The notes under the pieces: model-generated
Databases searched by the model: none
Seen by the model: only the letters and a program-made list of their open reading frames with translations
Told to the model about the DNA's origin: nothing
DNA from: Paralvinella palmiformis
Taxonomy: Eukaryota > Annelida > Polychaeta > Terebellida > Alvinellidae
Assembly (NCBI GenBank): GCA_025642065.1
Contig: JAODUP010000940.1
Coordinates: 1-64,000 of the forward strand
Reading direction: 5' to 3'
Length of the DNA: 64,000 nucleotides
Made by a program: the position numbers and the translations under genes
Shown: in pieces, positions 25,108 to 35,582 of the stretch
Numbering within the stretch: position 1 is the first letter of the stretch
Layout of the letters: every line of letters starts with the position of its first letter

Positions 25108-26760
25108 ATATATGTGTGTGTGTGTGTGAGATCAAATATGGAGTAATTTTTTGTAATTTCCATTTTAAGAACTAATATTTGTTTGTTTTTTATGTTATGA
25201 TATAAATCATAATGTTTATACTAACCTTAATATTATCCATCACAACATACCTCAAACAGTGCCCACATACCTCAAACAGTGCCCACATACCTCATTAACC
25301 ACATACATCAGACATGTTGATGTTATATTACAGCTTTCTCTATTGTGATCCTTGTTGATGTTATATAATCTTATCTAGAAGGTTCATTAGACATACCTGT
25401 CTTTTTGACATGTTGTGAGACTGGTGCTGTTTTAATTGGGATTATGATAAAGAACCATATACTCTTAAATCTATTAGTTATATAATAGATTAGTTGATTT
25501 TGTGACCAGTTTGCGTCCATTAACTAGAATGGACTGTTACAGTGTTAGCCGTTTGGTTGTGATTCTGAATGTAAAAATGTCAACAAAAATCACCCGAGGA
25601 GAATATAGTTCCAAACTTTTTCTGAGGATCCCCCCCCCATATATCACACCCTCCCCATGGTCCTGGTTTATACAAATATACTGTAAAAACAGGAAATACT
25701 GTAAAAACAGGAAATACTGTAAAAACAGGAAATACTGTAAAAACAGTTTCTGTGATCCGGTACCTCCTCATAACATTCCAGACAAACATTGGGAGTTATC
25801 ATGCTGTGGCAGTGTGTGTGTGTGTGTGTGTCTACATAAAACTTTAAATATGGATTTGTAATATACACATCTTGTATAGTTTTGCACTTGTATATTCCAG
25901 GTTTCCATTGTTGTTACTGTAATGCTTGGAATCCTGCAAGAAAACAACGACCCACAACTGGTACTAAACAACAACAAAACACTCCTGTCAATAAGCATAC
26001 TGATGGTAATTTGTAAAAATTAGAATGGCATGTGTTTGTGTGAGTATGTGTGCATGTATTTTATTACAGTATACCGTTAGATTGTTTTATAGTATAAATG
26101 GTGGTATGAGCTGTAACTATTTAATCATATCATAATATGATGTCATTATGATGTCATATCAACTGTAAATCAATTATATCTCTTCTCCGACCAGGACCTG
26201 CATGGGCATTCTGTTGGCACAGTGCTTAGAGCACTGCGTAGCAAACCTTCAGGTTGTGGGTCTGAATCTGGCTTGGACCAGTGTTTCTGGGATTTGTTTC
26301 TCTTGGAGTCCCCTCTTCGGTCAGGGAACCTCTGTGGTCTTGTTGGTAGTGCATTGGACCAGATATCACTACCACGTTGTTCAAATCTCGGCGTGGGCAT
26401 ATCTGAAGGGTGTTTCATCTTTGATTCTGCTTCATTACCTTTGGAGGTCGCTCGGCCCATTTAGCCTACCATGTGCACAAAAGTGGCTGTAAAATATCAA
26501 TCCTCAAATATAATTTTAAAAAACACAATAGCCAGGAATACCAATGCGAAGGCAACCTTACCTCTATATGACAGTAACATTTTAAAAAACTGCTTCGATT
26601 AGTAATTAGTTTAATGAATTTTTATTAGTTGAATTAATATTAAATATAATCCTTCCAATTATATACAGAGAGCAGATTGAATGAGTCTGCTGTGAGAAGC
26701 GATCAGCCTGTGAGACAGACGAAAGATGATGAAGACGAGATGAAAGATGGCATAGAATGA
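9045..26760 (+). CDS. LNPK: Lunapark, ER three-way-junction stabilising protein (10 coding exons)
   Basis: Spliced CDS joining 9045-9071, 11392-11433, 15141-15328, 17177-17276, 17545-17631, 19709-19748, 21016-21195, 22504-22692, 25901-26005 and 26669-26760. All introns are GT/AG, all phases join, and the product is 349 aa. Lunapark sits at tubular ER junctions and curves or stabilises them. Seen in the sequence: MGAFLT start with Gly2 and Thr6, fitting N-myristoylation as in human MGGLFSR; an N-terminal helix (residues 10-40); two membrane segments (about 42-66 and 74-98) forming the family hairpin; a coiled coil (104-140, with DDVMETETYKKAKEIL); a Ser/Pro-rich linker (149-235); the family signature DGPQNRYALICKQC and SHNGMALKEEFEY; and a zinc ribbon with C266/C269 and C288/C291 followed by NPARK. 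The first 31 residues align with human LNPK without a gap. Shorter than human (428 aa) mainly in the acidic tail. The start has A at -3 and G at +4. Confidence 0.97.
9770..10145 (+). mobile_element. hAT transposase C-terminal fragment (pseudogene) in LNPK intron 1
   Basis: The plus strand reads VAPQYRGNDLCVEETDKAM, then MNSVSLIAWWHS and SITSIAGVERVFSTF-type text (here SVTSSIAGVERVFSTF). A TGA stands where Gly is expected before LFHSKLRNHLEMEKTGKLL. This is the hAT dimerisation region. Only about 125 residues survive and the stop shows that it is dead. AT-rich palindromic sequence with GATTTAAATC follows to about 10390 and may be the element end. Confidence 0.8.
10400..11391. other. LNPK intron 1, distal part
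   Basis: No gene. Contains a 3-copy tandem repeat of about 47 bp (GAGATGAGTTTGTTTGTTTG core) at 10980-11095. Confidence 0.6.
11434..15140. other. LNPK intron 2
   Basis: Non-coding. A four-copy 22-bp tandem (AAATACTAGTATTTACCCC) lies at 11590-11670, and a diverged tRNA-like SINE remnant (minus, with TTTCGAATCCCCGACTTCCC) at about 12095-12200. The rest is AT-rich with no recognisable element; small ORFs at 14504-15043 show no family features. Confidence 0.6.
16240..16515 (-). mobile_element. tRNA-derived SINE, family A, in LNPK intron 3
   Basis: On the minus strand: the tRNA-like head (GCCTCCGTGGTCTAGTTATT, B-box GAGTTCGAATC), body GCATATCTGAAGGGTGTTTC, CTTTGGAGGTCGCTCGGCCC, and tail with CACAAAAGTGGCTGTAAAAT, then a unique 3' part reading on to about 16240. 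It is the near-identical inverse of 26330-26605. Confidence 0.85.
17037..17135 (+). repeat. Short interspersed repeat (partner at 20818-20925)
   Basis: GAAGCTATAAATTACAGAC, TCATTTGAGGTTGCCAGCCA and a trailing ATT run match 20826-20925. Probably the 3' end of a SINE or LINE with an (ATT)n tail. Confidence 0.6.
18010..18245. repeat. GC-richer repeat-like block in LNPK intron 5
   Basis: Stands out from the AT-rich intron: GGATGAGGTGGTTAGCCCCA through CACCGGTATAGCTTCC. Looks like a fragment of an interspersed element, but no second copy is in the window. Confidence 0.35.
18246..19708. other. LNPK intron 5, distal part
   Basis: Non-coding. Includes a CTCF-like motif ACCAGGTGGCGGGGGGCGG at 18785-18803 and a short (CA)n at 19327-19343. 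Confidence 0.5.
19825..19935. repeat. 15-bp minisatellite
   Basis: Eight units of CACATACCACTCCAC in LNPK intron 6. Confidence 0.95.
20040..20650. repeat. 23-bp minisatellite in LNPK intron 6
   Basis: About 26 units of the type GGGATATAGGATTGTCTGTC, with variants TCTATCAGGAGAATATAGG and TCTGTAAGAGG. Degeneration increases toward the right end. Confidence 0.95.
20818..20925 (+). repeat. Short interspersed repeat (partner at 17037-17135)
   Basis: GAAGCTATAAATTACAGAC then TTATTTGAATCTGCCAGCCA and a trailing ATT run, the second member of the pair. Confidence 0.6.
21295..21456. promoter_or_regulatory. Cluster of CAGCTG E-boxes in LNPK intron 7 (candidate only)
   Basis: CAGCTG occurs at 21295, 21306, 21346 and 21451, each inside a CAGCTGTCA context, with one palindrome GACAGCTGTC. 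E-boxes of this form bind bHLH dimers. The local sequence is also partly repetitive, so function is only a possibility. Confidence 0.25.
21457..22503. other. LNPK intron 7, distal part
   Basis: AT-rich, no gene. Stretches 21478-21560 and 22280-22400 have the base composition of LINE 3' tails, but nothing certain can be named. Confidence 0.45.
22840..23520 (-). mobile_element. hAT transposase C-terminal remnant in LNPK intron 8
   Basis: Minus-strand text: SVTTLHIVIPWVVILQKHC, then LEEKFNPHILHKAAVFLNPR, and after a frame break SLSRITRNVLCVIRTNGASE, RNFSLAGHVISARRSALK, then NVNNILFMN past a stop. This is the hAT-Ac type end: the helical region, followed by the dimerisation motif (normally SERVFSTAG). 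Frameshifts and stops mean it is dead. The minisatellite at 23515-24955 and the palindrome at 24994 lie on its 5' side and may belong to the same element. Confidence 0.8.
23515..24955. repeat. 1.4-kb C-rich/G-rich minisatellite in LNPK intron 8
   Basis: Dozens of units of 12-26 bp built from CCCACAAGACAACAACCC plus AAACCCAACC. The minus strand is a dense succession of GGG tracts (GGGTTTGGGTTG, GGGTTGGG). Because the units contain no stop, three minus-strand frames stay open for hundreds of codons (Gly/Val/Leu/Cys/Trp), but they encode nothing recognisable. Confidence 0.97.
24994..25029. repeat. Perfect 14-bp inverted repeat
   Basis: Arms CAGGTTAGGTTAAC and GTTAACCTAACCTG around an 8-base loop (CCGAACAG), directly outside the minisatellite and just inside TGCAGAGCTCTA. 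Probably the subterminal part of the hAT element. Confidence 0.85.
25041..25130. repeat. (GT)n microsatellite with TA interruptions
   Basis: Interrupted TG run following the palindrome. Confidence 0.95.
25680..25746. repeat. 18-bp tandem repeat
   Basis: Four units of ACTGTAAAAACAGGAAAT about 150 bp upstream of LNPK exon 9. Each unit contains a small palindrome (CTGTAAAAACAG). Confidence 0.95.
26195..26610 (+). mobile_element. Composite tRNA-derived SINE in LNPK intron 9
   Basis: Two tRNA-like heads in a row (GGCACAGTGCTTAGAGCACT with GGGTCTGAATC; then TCTGTGGTCTTGTTGGTAGT with GTTCAAATCTC), the family A body and tail, then a unique 3' part. From about 26330 to 26605 it is the near-identical inverse of 16240-16515. 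Confidence 0.85.
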
Positions 26761-28892
26761 GATCATCAGTAATCTCCCAGCAATCTACATATATCAATCT
26801 TGTGTTGCGTTTCTGTTACTTTTGTTTTATGGTTTATTTATTTTGTTGTATATTTATTAGTTGTGGTCTTCAGTAAACGTATTGATATCTGGACCAGATC
26901 CTGATATCAAAATGCTTACCTTAGTCTTCGTATGATTACGTTGGTTCTCATATCAGTATTTTTATTAATATCATTCTGATATCAGCATGTTTACTCTCAT
27001 TCTGATATAACTATTTTATAGTTATTCTGATTTATATTTGTTTGTTTTGGCTCTGATATATATATATTCAGTCCACTCAGGTATACATATAGGGAACATA
27101 TACATTATACATATAGAGAACATATACATATAGGGAACATATACATATAGGGAATGTGATCCAGCATCATCATCCCTGAAATTCAGTTTTGGCAAATCTC
27201 AGATGATGTGTCTGGAAATTCATTTTAATGTCTCTTCTCCTACATCTTCTAGCTGTGTAAGGCTGCCATACTTGCCCAATTATACTTTATGCACGCACGC
27301 ATGCACACACACACACAATTCCTCTTTTATTTGTATACTCAGGTCTGGTAATATGCACAAATTGTCTGTATATGTTGCATTTTATTTGGTTATCAAACTA
27401 AAGTTTCAAAAAGTTTTTGTTGCATTCGTCTATTTTTCTGTTATTGTGAGACAATCTTTAAAAGAGTTGTTAGCCATTTTGACAAAAAAGAAAGGATTTT
27501 TAAATCTCATAAAAATCTATTCAAAAAATATATGTTAAGGTGACAGCCAATGTGTAATTTGTTCGGAAGATTAGGTCATTTTGTACAAGTTCCCTTTACA
27601 ATGTTATGCGCTGTTGTTAAGGAAGATTCTTTGATCTGACAAGGTCATTCTTCAATGTCAGCAAGAGGTTGACCTTGTTACTGATCTGGTCAGCTGTTGA
27701 TTATGATTAACAGCACGTTGTCTAAAGCCAGCTTTGACTTTACTGGACATGCACATGCATGCACACACACACACACAGAGAGAGACTGTTGCTGTGTTGA
27801 AATATTAAACGCACAAGTTGTAGTTTAGTCTGACTTGCTGAGAAATGGAAGCAAATGTGCATTTACTTTAACCAAACAAATTACAAACTCTGTTTGTATC
27901 TAAATATGATCCGACTTATAAGACCACCTGTCATTATAGTCCAGTTGAAATTTAATAGTCCTTTTACTCAACCTGTTATGTTAACCCACCTATTATATTG
28001 TTCCACCTGTTATGTTAACCCACCTGTTACATTAAAATACCTGCGAGCTTGTAGGTTTGTTATACCACCTGTTATTTCATTTGTGAACACCTGACAGGTG
28101 ATATTGAATGACCAGTCATAGTATACCACCTTTCCTGATCATCTATCTATATTGTAGGACCACCTATAATATTGGATCACTCATCATATTATACCACCTG
28201 TCATATTAAACAATCATATACAAAGGACAATAGCTATGCCACATATATACATTGATGACTTAAAATATTATTTCTCTTCTTTAGGTACTGATGTCATTTT
28301 GTATCTATACATATTAAATTTTATTATAAAAGCATGGTGTATATGAACAGCATATGTGGTATGCATACAGCATATATTGTACACACCCAGCATATGTTAT
28401 ACACATACAGCATATATTGTACACACACAGCATATATTGTACACACCCAGCATATGTTATACACATACAGCATATATTGTACACACACAGCATATGTTGT
28501 GTCTGTACATCATGTTCTGGACTTTACTTTGAGTGTTCTGTATTTAGTTTCTAATTTTGCTAAGTTTTGAGGATTGTTTTTGGTTGTCAGCAAAATACAT
28601 GAGAGATGTCATCTGAACTTTATGATAAAGTTTTTCTTCACTGACAGATTTTTATCTGTGTGTGTGTGTGTGTGTGTGTGTATGTCTGTATATATGTGTG
28701 TGTGTGTGTGTGTGAACTAACCATAAGCCCATATATTGACTCAACCAGACAAACACTGACTTCCTCACTTACTACCCCATAAACTTTCAATTCAGCCAGC
28801 AAGTAACATCTCTGAGTCTGTCGAGTTTGTCACTGAAATATCTTAGAATCACTGATATTAGTTTGGTTTCTTTTTACTAACATATTTTTTTG

Positions 28893-28930
<38 letters not shown>

Positions 28931-29320
28931 GGTATATATCAGTGATGTGTATAAAAAGCCCTTAAACAAATCAGTAGTCAGTATATTATATCTAGGGTAC
29001 AAATTTTAGTCATCTCAGCATATTTTATTATATATATTGTATAATATATTAAATAATTATCTGTACGAAGTTTGGAGACGAGGCAGTGAGTTATCACTTA
29101 TGTCATGTTGTATGTTTGCTTCAATAAACAATTTGGCCTTATCATGATAAATCTATAGAAGCAACAATTAATTTATTATCACATTGGTTATAAGAGGATA
29201 ACTATAATACTTCTACTGACCCTAAAAGGTTTATATATAAAGTTTTTATATTATAGTTGTATTATTGTTGTTGGTATAATTTATAATAAATTAATGGTTT
29301 TACTGAAAACAAAACTACAA
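26761..29320. other. Downstream of LNPK: probable 3'UTR, then intergenic
   Basis: No gene seen. The poly(A) site cannot be fixed: the only clean AATAAA found near is at 29123-29128, with weaker ATTAAA forms near 27800 and 28204. Includes short tandem motifs (27085-27150; CCACCTGTTATGTTAACCC at 27955-28030; a 20-bp CATATG/ACACA repeat at 28365-28500), (GT)n at 28655-28712 and (AT)n at 28898-28930. Confidence 0.5.
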
Positions 29321-29324
29321 TGTT

Positions 29325-29500
29325 GACATCCTAACTGGTAGTGTGGTTGACCACAGATCGTTAGCACCTGGGTTCAAGCCCTGGCAGGGCTATGTCAGTA
29401 GGGTGTTTCTTCTTTCACTTCATCTGATTACCTTTGGATGTCAGTCGGCCCATTTAGTCTACCTCATGTAAATAAATGGCTGTAAAACATTACATTTGAG
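29325..29500 (+). mobile_element. tRNA-derived SINE, family A, diverged
   Basis: Head AACTGGTAGTGTGGTTGACC, B-box GGTTCAAGCCC, body GGGTGTTTCTTCTTTCACTT, TCGGCCCATTTAG and tail AAATGGCTGTAAAACATT. Confidence 0.8.
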
Positions 29501-30235
29501 ACACAAGGATGATGCCGTGATTGATAAGTATGATGCTATCAAATATTATTATTATTATGGTAATATAAGATGAGGATCAAATAAAATATACAACTATAAG
29601 AAAAAATGGGAAAAACCAATAAACAAATCTTAACTATAATTATGGTAGTTAATCAGCTCAAGATATGAACATTACAATTAAAGTATTATAGTATTATTAT
29701 AATTAAAGCATCATTTCTAATTAATTATGGCTTAATTAGGCCATCTCTGTCATGAGTGATATATACTATAATAATAAATATGTATGCTGATAATAAATAC
29801 ATCACAGTTTCTTGGGGGGAGGAATCTTGGTAAACTTTGACATAATCTCTTAAGTTTTTATTTTTAAATAACAATAATGATTGTTGCTGGAAATCAACAC
29901 AAAAACTGACATAATTAATACAATATTTCTCCCATGGAGAGATTACAACAGAATCAATATTCTAATTTATATAGACCAGTAAAATATGGAGTTATATTAA
30001 TTTTCCACTTCTTAATTTTGTTGATTTTCCCAGATTACCTAGTTTTCTCCTTTCTCTCCTTGGATTAGATTATTTTGACCATTAATAATCTACATTTAAT
30101 ACACATTACCTGAAAATTTCAGATTAACTGTAACATATATACACAAAAAGATTTTATATCTTGATGTCACTCATCTGGAAAAGAAAACCTTAAAAAAGAT
30201 AAATCCAATTAATGTCTAAAATCTTACAAAGAAGA
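29501..30235. other. AT-rich intergenic stretch
   Basis: Nothing recognisable. Confidence 0.5.
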
Positions 30236-30239
30236 CATC

Positions 30240-30703
30240 TCTCAGCTCCAATCGGTTATCTAGTCGTTAAAAACGTGGAATTGATAAATTTAATGTGGAA
30301 TTGATTTGCTCTAATCGCCAAGGATCACATGTTAGATCCCGTCAAAAGATCTTTCCAGGGATTAATTTCTCGGCTCACAATATCGTAGGTGGCTGAACAC
30401 GTGAAATGTCGCTGCCCTCTCCACTGAACGAATGACAAAACTTGGGGATGTTAAAGATGGTCTCAGTCCAAAACGGCCGCACCATGACTAATACGGCCGC
30501 ACCATGACTAATACGGCCGCACCATGACTAATACGGCCGCACCATGACTAATACATACGGCCATCTACATAAACTTGAGAGGTAGATGAGGGGGGTGTAC
30601 TTTACACGGATAACATTGGTGGTATAATGGAATTTTGAAAGTGCAACAACTAAACTTCCTTTTTTCGGAAAATCAATAAAAAGGTTTTGGTCTTCAATCT
30701 CCT

Positions 30704-30735
<32 letters not shown>

Positions 30736-31330
30736 ATACCTATCCTGACATGATGCGCATTCGAGTAGATCTGAGCTGACTTAAGCATCATGACAAGCTC
30801 AAATGCGATAAGACGAGTAGGTTCGCAAATAGATCTGATCTGTGACCCGGCTACATATATCCGTAAGGATTGCAATTTAGCAGCCTTTGTATTGATCTTA
30901 ATTTCAGTTGGAATAATATGCTTTATCATAATTTAGGCTAACTTGAGAGTCATTTTTATTAACACTCATCAAAGATAGACCAATTATATACATTCCAAAA
31001 ATAACATCATAATATCGTCATATAAATAACAAGTGGTCATTATTATAATAATAGCTCAACTCCATTGTGGAACGTAATGACCGAGGTGATTGTTGACACA
31101 CAGTCCCGACGAAGCTCGACTGTGTCTTATAGTTCATGTAGATGGCTGTATTGGTCACGGTCATTGGTTATTTTGTAGCGTGGCCGTTTTGGACCTACAC
31201 CTTAAAGGTCCCCTGAGAAGGTAATATATGCCCTGGCAGTGACCACTCTCGGGGGGGGGGTCCTGGCTCCATCTTCCCTCACTATTCCCCTGTGGCTATC
31301 CCTGTGTGAGTGATGAGGGAGGTGATATGC
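30240..31330 (+). mobile_element. SINE, family B, split by a TTAA-target transposon
   Basis: Left half 30240-30454 has TTTCCAGGGATTAATTTCTC, GGCTCACAATATCGTAGGTG and GGGGATGTTAA. Right half 31202-31330 resumes at AAAGGTCCCCTGAGAAGGT and CTGGCAGTGACCACTCTC. The uninterrupted order is seen on the minus strand of 31499-31880. The two halves are separated by 30455-31201. Confidence 0.8.
30455..31201. mobile_element. TTAA-flanked non-autonomous DNA transposon (piggyBac-like) inside a SINE
   Basis: Flanked by TTAA on both sides (30451-30454, 31202-31205), the classic piggyBac target duplication. Ends are inverted: GTCCAAAACGGCC near the left end and its complement GGCCGTTTTGGAC near the right end, with further subterminal matching (GGCCATCTACATAAACT versus AGTTCATGTAGATGGCT). 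Interior includes four 20-bp tandem units ACGGCCGCACCATGACTAAT (30474-30553). No transposase. Confidence 0.8.
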
Positions 31331-31498
31331 ATGAACAACTATATACACTCAATAAATGGGACCAAACTGAAAATAAGTGCCCGCACTCTCGTGTGGTGTC
31401 CGTGTTTCAGTTTCATGATTATAGATCGTGACACGAAAGAAATCCACATCCATTGTTAACAACCAACAGAAATGTAATAATAACTCTTTGCCAATAAT

Positions 31499-31880
31499 AA
31501 TACGAGGCTTGGTTTGGTTTTGTTGTTCGGGGAGAATCCCCAGGCTGTCTCTTAATCAGCACAGCCTCTATGTTGGAGTGGTTGAGAAAACTCCTCCCCA
31601 CCACTCACAGGGGAGCAGTACGGAAAGATGGAGCCGAAATACCCTGAGGGTGGTCACTGCCAGAGTGTTTTACGTCATCAGGGGTCTTTAACATCCCCCT
31701 TTATTTTAAATAATTCAGTGGAGACGGCAGCGCCATTTAACGTGGTCAGCCACCCACGATGTAGTGAGCCGAGAAATTAATCCCTGGAAAAGTTTCGACC
31801 TCTTACGGGGTTCGAACCTGCGACCGTTGGCACCAAGTGCCGGTTGCTTAACCGCTAGGCTACCGGAGCTCACTGAGCCT
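31499..31880 (-). mobile_element. tRNA-derived SINE, family B, nearly complete
   Basis: On the minus strand: head AGCTCCGGTAGCCTAGCGGT, B-box CAGGTTCGAACC, core TTTCTCGGCTCACTACATCG, then GATGTTAAAGACCCCTGATG and a 3' part ending GGATTCTCCCCGAACAACAA. A fragment of the same 3' end is at 63005-63060. Confidence 0.85.
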
Positions 31881-32714
31881 TTTATAATATCCTTTTAATA
31901 GGATGTGGCTATTGGTCAGGCAATTCAACTGCGCATGCGCACCTTCCCGAATATCAGGCAGAATAAAACACACTGCCAGTTACGTTACGAATTTCCTCAA
32001 AGTCTAAAGCTCCGACACTGTCTCAATGTCTGCCTAACTCTAAAACGAAGTATTTGTGTCATTATATCACAGTAACATACAAGTATTATAAGTACATTAT
32101 TAATTACTTATCCTCTTTTATTTATGGGTTAGTTGATAAGTTCAATATTGTGACATTTTCTGTAGTCACATTATATATATATCACGGAAACCGGAAATGT
32201 CCCGGACCAATCAAATATCGCTTGCGGGTCCGGACTTATAACGTAATATACTTTATATATAATATAATAACATATCAGAGTATAAAATACAAAAATCAGT
32301 TACATAATGAATCACTGTAAACGATATATCTCAGAACAACAACAAAACTTGTAAACAACATATCTCGGAACAACAACAATATGTGTAAACAACATATCTC
32401 AGAACAATATATCCATGTCGGATTATGTTTTGTAAACGAGACTCAGTTACTGAAACGAGTACACATGTATGACAGTCAGTCCAGAGAAATCCTTTTTAGA
32501 ACCAAACAATTACTGTATGTATCCTGAATCAGAAGATAAAATATTGTTATATCATTATATCTTTATTGTTAGTGATGTTTTATCCTGGATACAGGAATTG
32601 ATGTACTCATAACACATGACCTAGATCTCTAGATCTCCAAAATGAGATAAATATCTGCATATATCAGGCGAACGTTAAATGTACGCGCGTACGCACACAG
32701 ACACGAACTTTATG

Positions 32715-32801
<87 letters not shown>

Positions 32802-33010
32802 CAGACAGAGAGAGAAATTTTATCTCGTTTTATTCTAATTTACAGCACTAATATAAAACCACCACAAAAGAGATATTTACATCATATAACGATCGAGTGA
32901 GCCACAAAATGTATTATAAATTATTGCCAAAAATTAATGTTACCTAATGTTAACATCTAAACAGACTGTTACCATATAATTACTTGACATCAGTGATCGC
33001 ACGCCATAAT
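31881..33010. other. Intergenic stretch with small repeats
   Basis: No gene. Contains three 28-bp units with GTAAACAACATATCTC (32310-32420), (TCTA)n at 32719-32747 and (GA)n at 32748-32800. Confidence 0.55.
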
Positions 33011-33012
33011 TT

Positions 33013-33730
33013 GTTCAGTCACAATATACAGTCAGTTTTATTGACAATTCACCAGTGGCAGCAGGGATCAGTCACAATATACAGTCAGTTTTATTGACAA
33101 TTCACCAGTGGCAGCAGGGATCAGTCACAATATACAGTCAGTTTTATTGACAATTCATCAGTGACAGCAGGGATCAGTCACAATATACAGTCAGTTTTAT
33201 TGACAATTCATCAGTGACAGCAGGGATCAGTCACAATATAGAGTCAGTTTTATTGACAAATTCAGCAGGGGGACAAGCAGGGAAAACAGTCACAATGTAC
33301 AATCAGTTTTATTGACAATTCATCAGTGACAGCAGGGATCAGTCACAATATACAATCAGTTTTATTGACAATTCATCAGTGACAGCAGGGATCAGTCACA
33401 ATATACAGTCAGTTTTATTGACAATTTATCAGTGACAGCAGGGATCAGTCACAATATACAGTCAGTTTTATTGACAATTCACCAGTGACAGCAGGGATCA
33501 GTCACAATATACAATCAGTTTTATTGACAATTCATCAGTGACAGCAGGGATCAGTCACAATATACAATCAGTTTTATTGACAATTCATCAGTGACAGCAG
33601 GGATCAGTTACAATATACAGTCAGTTTTACTGACAATTCACCAGTGACAGCAGGGATCAGTCACAATGTACAGTCAGTTTTATTGACAATTCATCAGTGA
33701 CAGCAGGGATCAGTCACAATATACAGTATA
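33013..33730. repeat. 53-bp tandem repeat (satellite-like)
   Basis: About 13 units of a 53-bp motif containing CAGTCACAATATACAGTCAG, TTTTATTGACAATTC and CAGTGACAGCAGGGAT. Units differ by a few bases only, one unit (33240-33295) is rearranged. Confidence 0.95.
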
Positions 33731-33831
33731 CGATATTCACAATTCACCAATGGCGCAGTGATCACACTGGCAACAACAGCCGATCCGGAATCCGGTGCTA
33801 ATGGACGCTGGTAGTTACAGTAAACTAAGCA

Positions 33832-34017
33832 ATGACGCTAAGTCACAACGTACTATTACTAGCGGCTAGTGTAGTTTGGTGTGACACATTTGACACAAGA
33901 TGGTTCCCAGCCTATGATGACCTTGACACTGTAAGCCGATTAGAATGGAAAGCTGCAGAACAAAAGGATAAGTTTAACTATCTGTCGTCACTGAACCACA
34001 ACGGGGTGATAATTTAG
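33832..34017 (+). CDS. Small ORF, possible secreted peptide or exon (unproven)
   Basis: 61 codons from ATG to TAG in complex, non-repetitive sequence directly after the 53-bp satellite. The first 18 residues (MTLSHNVLLLAASVVWCD) look like a signal peptide; the remainder is polar and acidic. No family recognised, no splice sites assigned. It may be chance. Confidence 0.15.
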   Translation: MTLSHNVLLLAASVVWCDTFDTRWFPAYDDLDTVSRLEWKAAEQKDKFNYLSSLNHNGVII

Positions 34018-34126
34018 TTACTCATCATATTTGATAACTACAGTCATTGTTTCACAACCGATGAAGGGCTTGGATTGGTTAAGTACAATAACACCTATAA
34101 TTTGATTAATATTGATTGACAATGCA

Positions 34127-34158
<32 letters not shown>

Positions 34159-34239
34159 CCTTGTTTATAGAGTTAACAATGAGCTGGCGAAGGATTCATT
34201 CATTCTTCATTTAAATATTAGTACATCGCCTTCTGAGGG

Positions 34240-34410
34240 CGCCTACGTATTCTAACTGGTAGTGCATTGGAACACCTATCACTATCACCCGAGTTCTAAT
34301 CTCGGCGTGGGGATATCTGAAGGGTGTTTCATCTGTGACTTGGCTTCATTACCTTTGGCATTTAGCCTACCATGTGCACAAAAGTGGCCATAAAACATCA
34401 ATCATCATCT
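34240..34410 (+). mobile_element. tRNA-derived SINE, family A
   Basis: Head TTCTAACTGGTAGTGCATTG, B-box GAGTTCTAATCTCGG, body GGATATCTGAAGGGTGTTTC and tail CACAAAAGTGGCCATAAAAC. Lacks about 10 bp of the GGTCGCTCGGCCC segment. Confidence 0.8.
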
Positions 34411-35580
34411 GAGTTTAATTTAATTACATTAGCAAGGATTTGTTGAGGAATAAATGTTCAAATCTAGAGGAAAAGCGATGACTTATGGTTGATTATGTTG
34501 TATCTAAGCTATTAATGTGTAAGCGCCCACTGAGGCATCACTTACAACACTTACCCTTGACCTTAGAGTATCAGAGAGTTGGTTATTATCACTTTGCTTG
34601 GAAAACATCGAGGTTTGAGGGACGTCACTGAGGTACTGCTTGGATATACTGGTAAAATGAGGTAGGTATGGTGGCAGCTAGTCGGTCCAAACCAACTTCA
34701 TCTTGACTCAATCGATCCTTCTAACCACGACACGTCAGCCCCTAGATCTCCACAGATCAAGATCTTGTCGGGGAATATTTAGGTGAAGGGAATCTTAAAG
34801 TTTGTCTCATTTAGCTGGATAAAGGTCAATTTTACTAGAATCATTTGAAAAAGATTTTGGCCACCAAAGAATTACTTCTATAAGATTCGTATATAAACTA
34901 GTTTTATTTACTATCCAGAATAGTCAGCGTATCTTTGTTGCTGTCATATGTTAATTAGTTTACTTGAAGACGTAAACAAATCCAGTTTTTGCTAACTTCT
35001 GTTGTCGTTTCGTAGAGAAAATTAATTAAAGTTTGATTTCTCGGCAGACGACCGTCGTTTATCGATCACTTCTATCTAAAAATATAACTTCGACTTAAAT
35101 CACCCAATTCGGATTAACATATGAACCATAATTTATCTGTATTGTTGACAGAATGAAAGCTGTATTTGTCCCTGAGACAGCTCCAAATAGTTAGGGGTGT
35201 ATCGGATCGGTCCCTGGGGTATTCTGTATTTTGTGTTTGATCAAAAATAAATTTAAAAAAATAAACTAAATCTGACATCTAATAAAGGTAAACGGAATAT
35301 TTAATTTGGGAAGTCCTTTAAATACCTTTGGTCCTGAGTAAAGCAATTCGTGTATATATAAGCTGTAATGGGGGGGGGTCTGTATGTTAACAAGTTAGTC
35401 ATATCTGCGAGTCTACTACATGCGCAAACAACGACAATAACAACAACCCCCCCCCCCTTCACTCTATCTCGGAGAGGGGGAGGTACAAATATTCAAGAAT
35501 TCTGTTAGAACCGACGAAAACATCTTTGGTTCGTAGTCAGAAGAGGAAAAGACTTTTGGAGGAAAGTTGATGAAAACATT
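34411..35580. other. Intergenic stretch
   Basis: No gene or second-copy repeat identified. Contains poly-C/poly-G runs near 35370 and 35448. Confidence 0.5.
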
Positions 35581-35582
35581 TA

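Noticed and set aside
33013..33730. CRISPR-like or origin-like iterons
   Set aside because: 53-bp head-to-tail units without spacers; an ordinary satellite.
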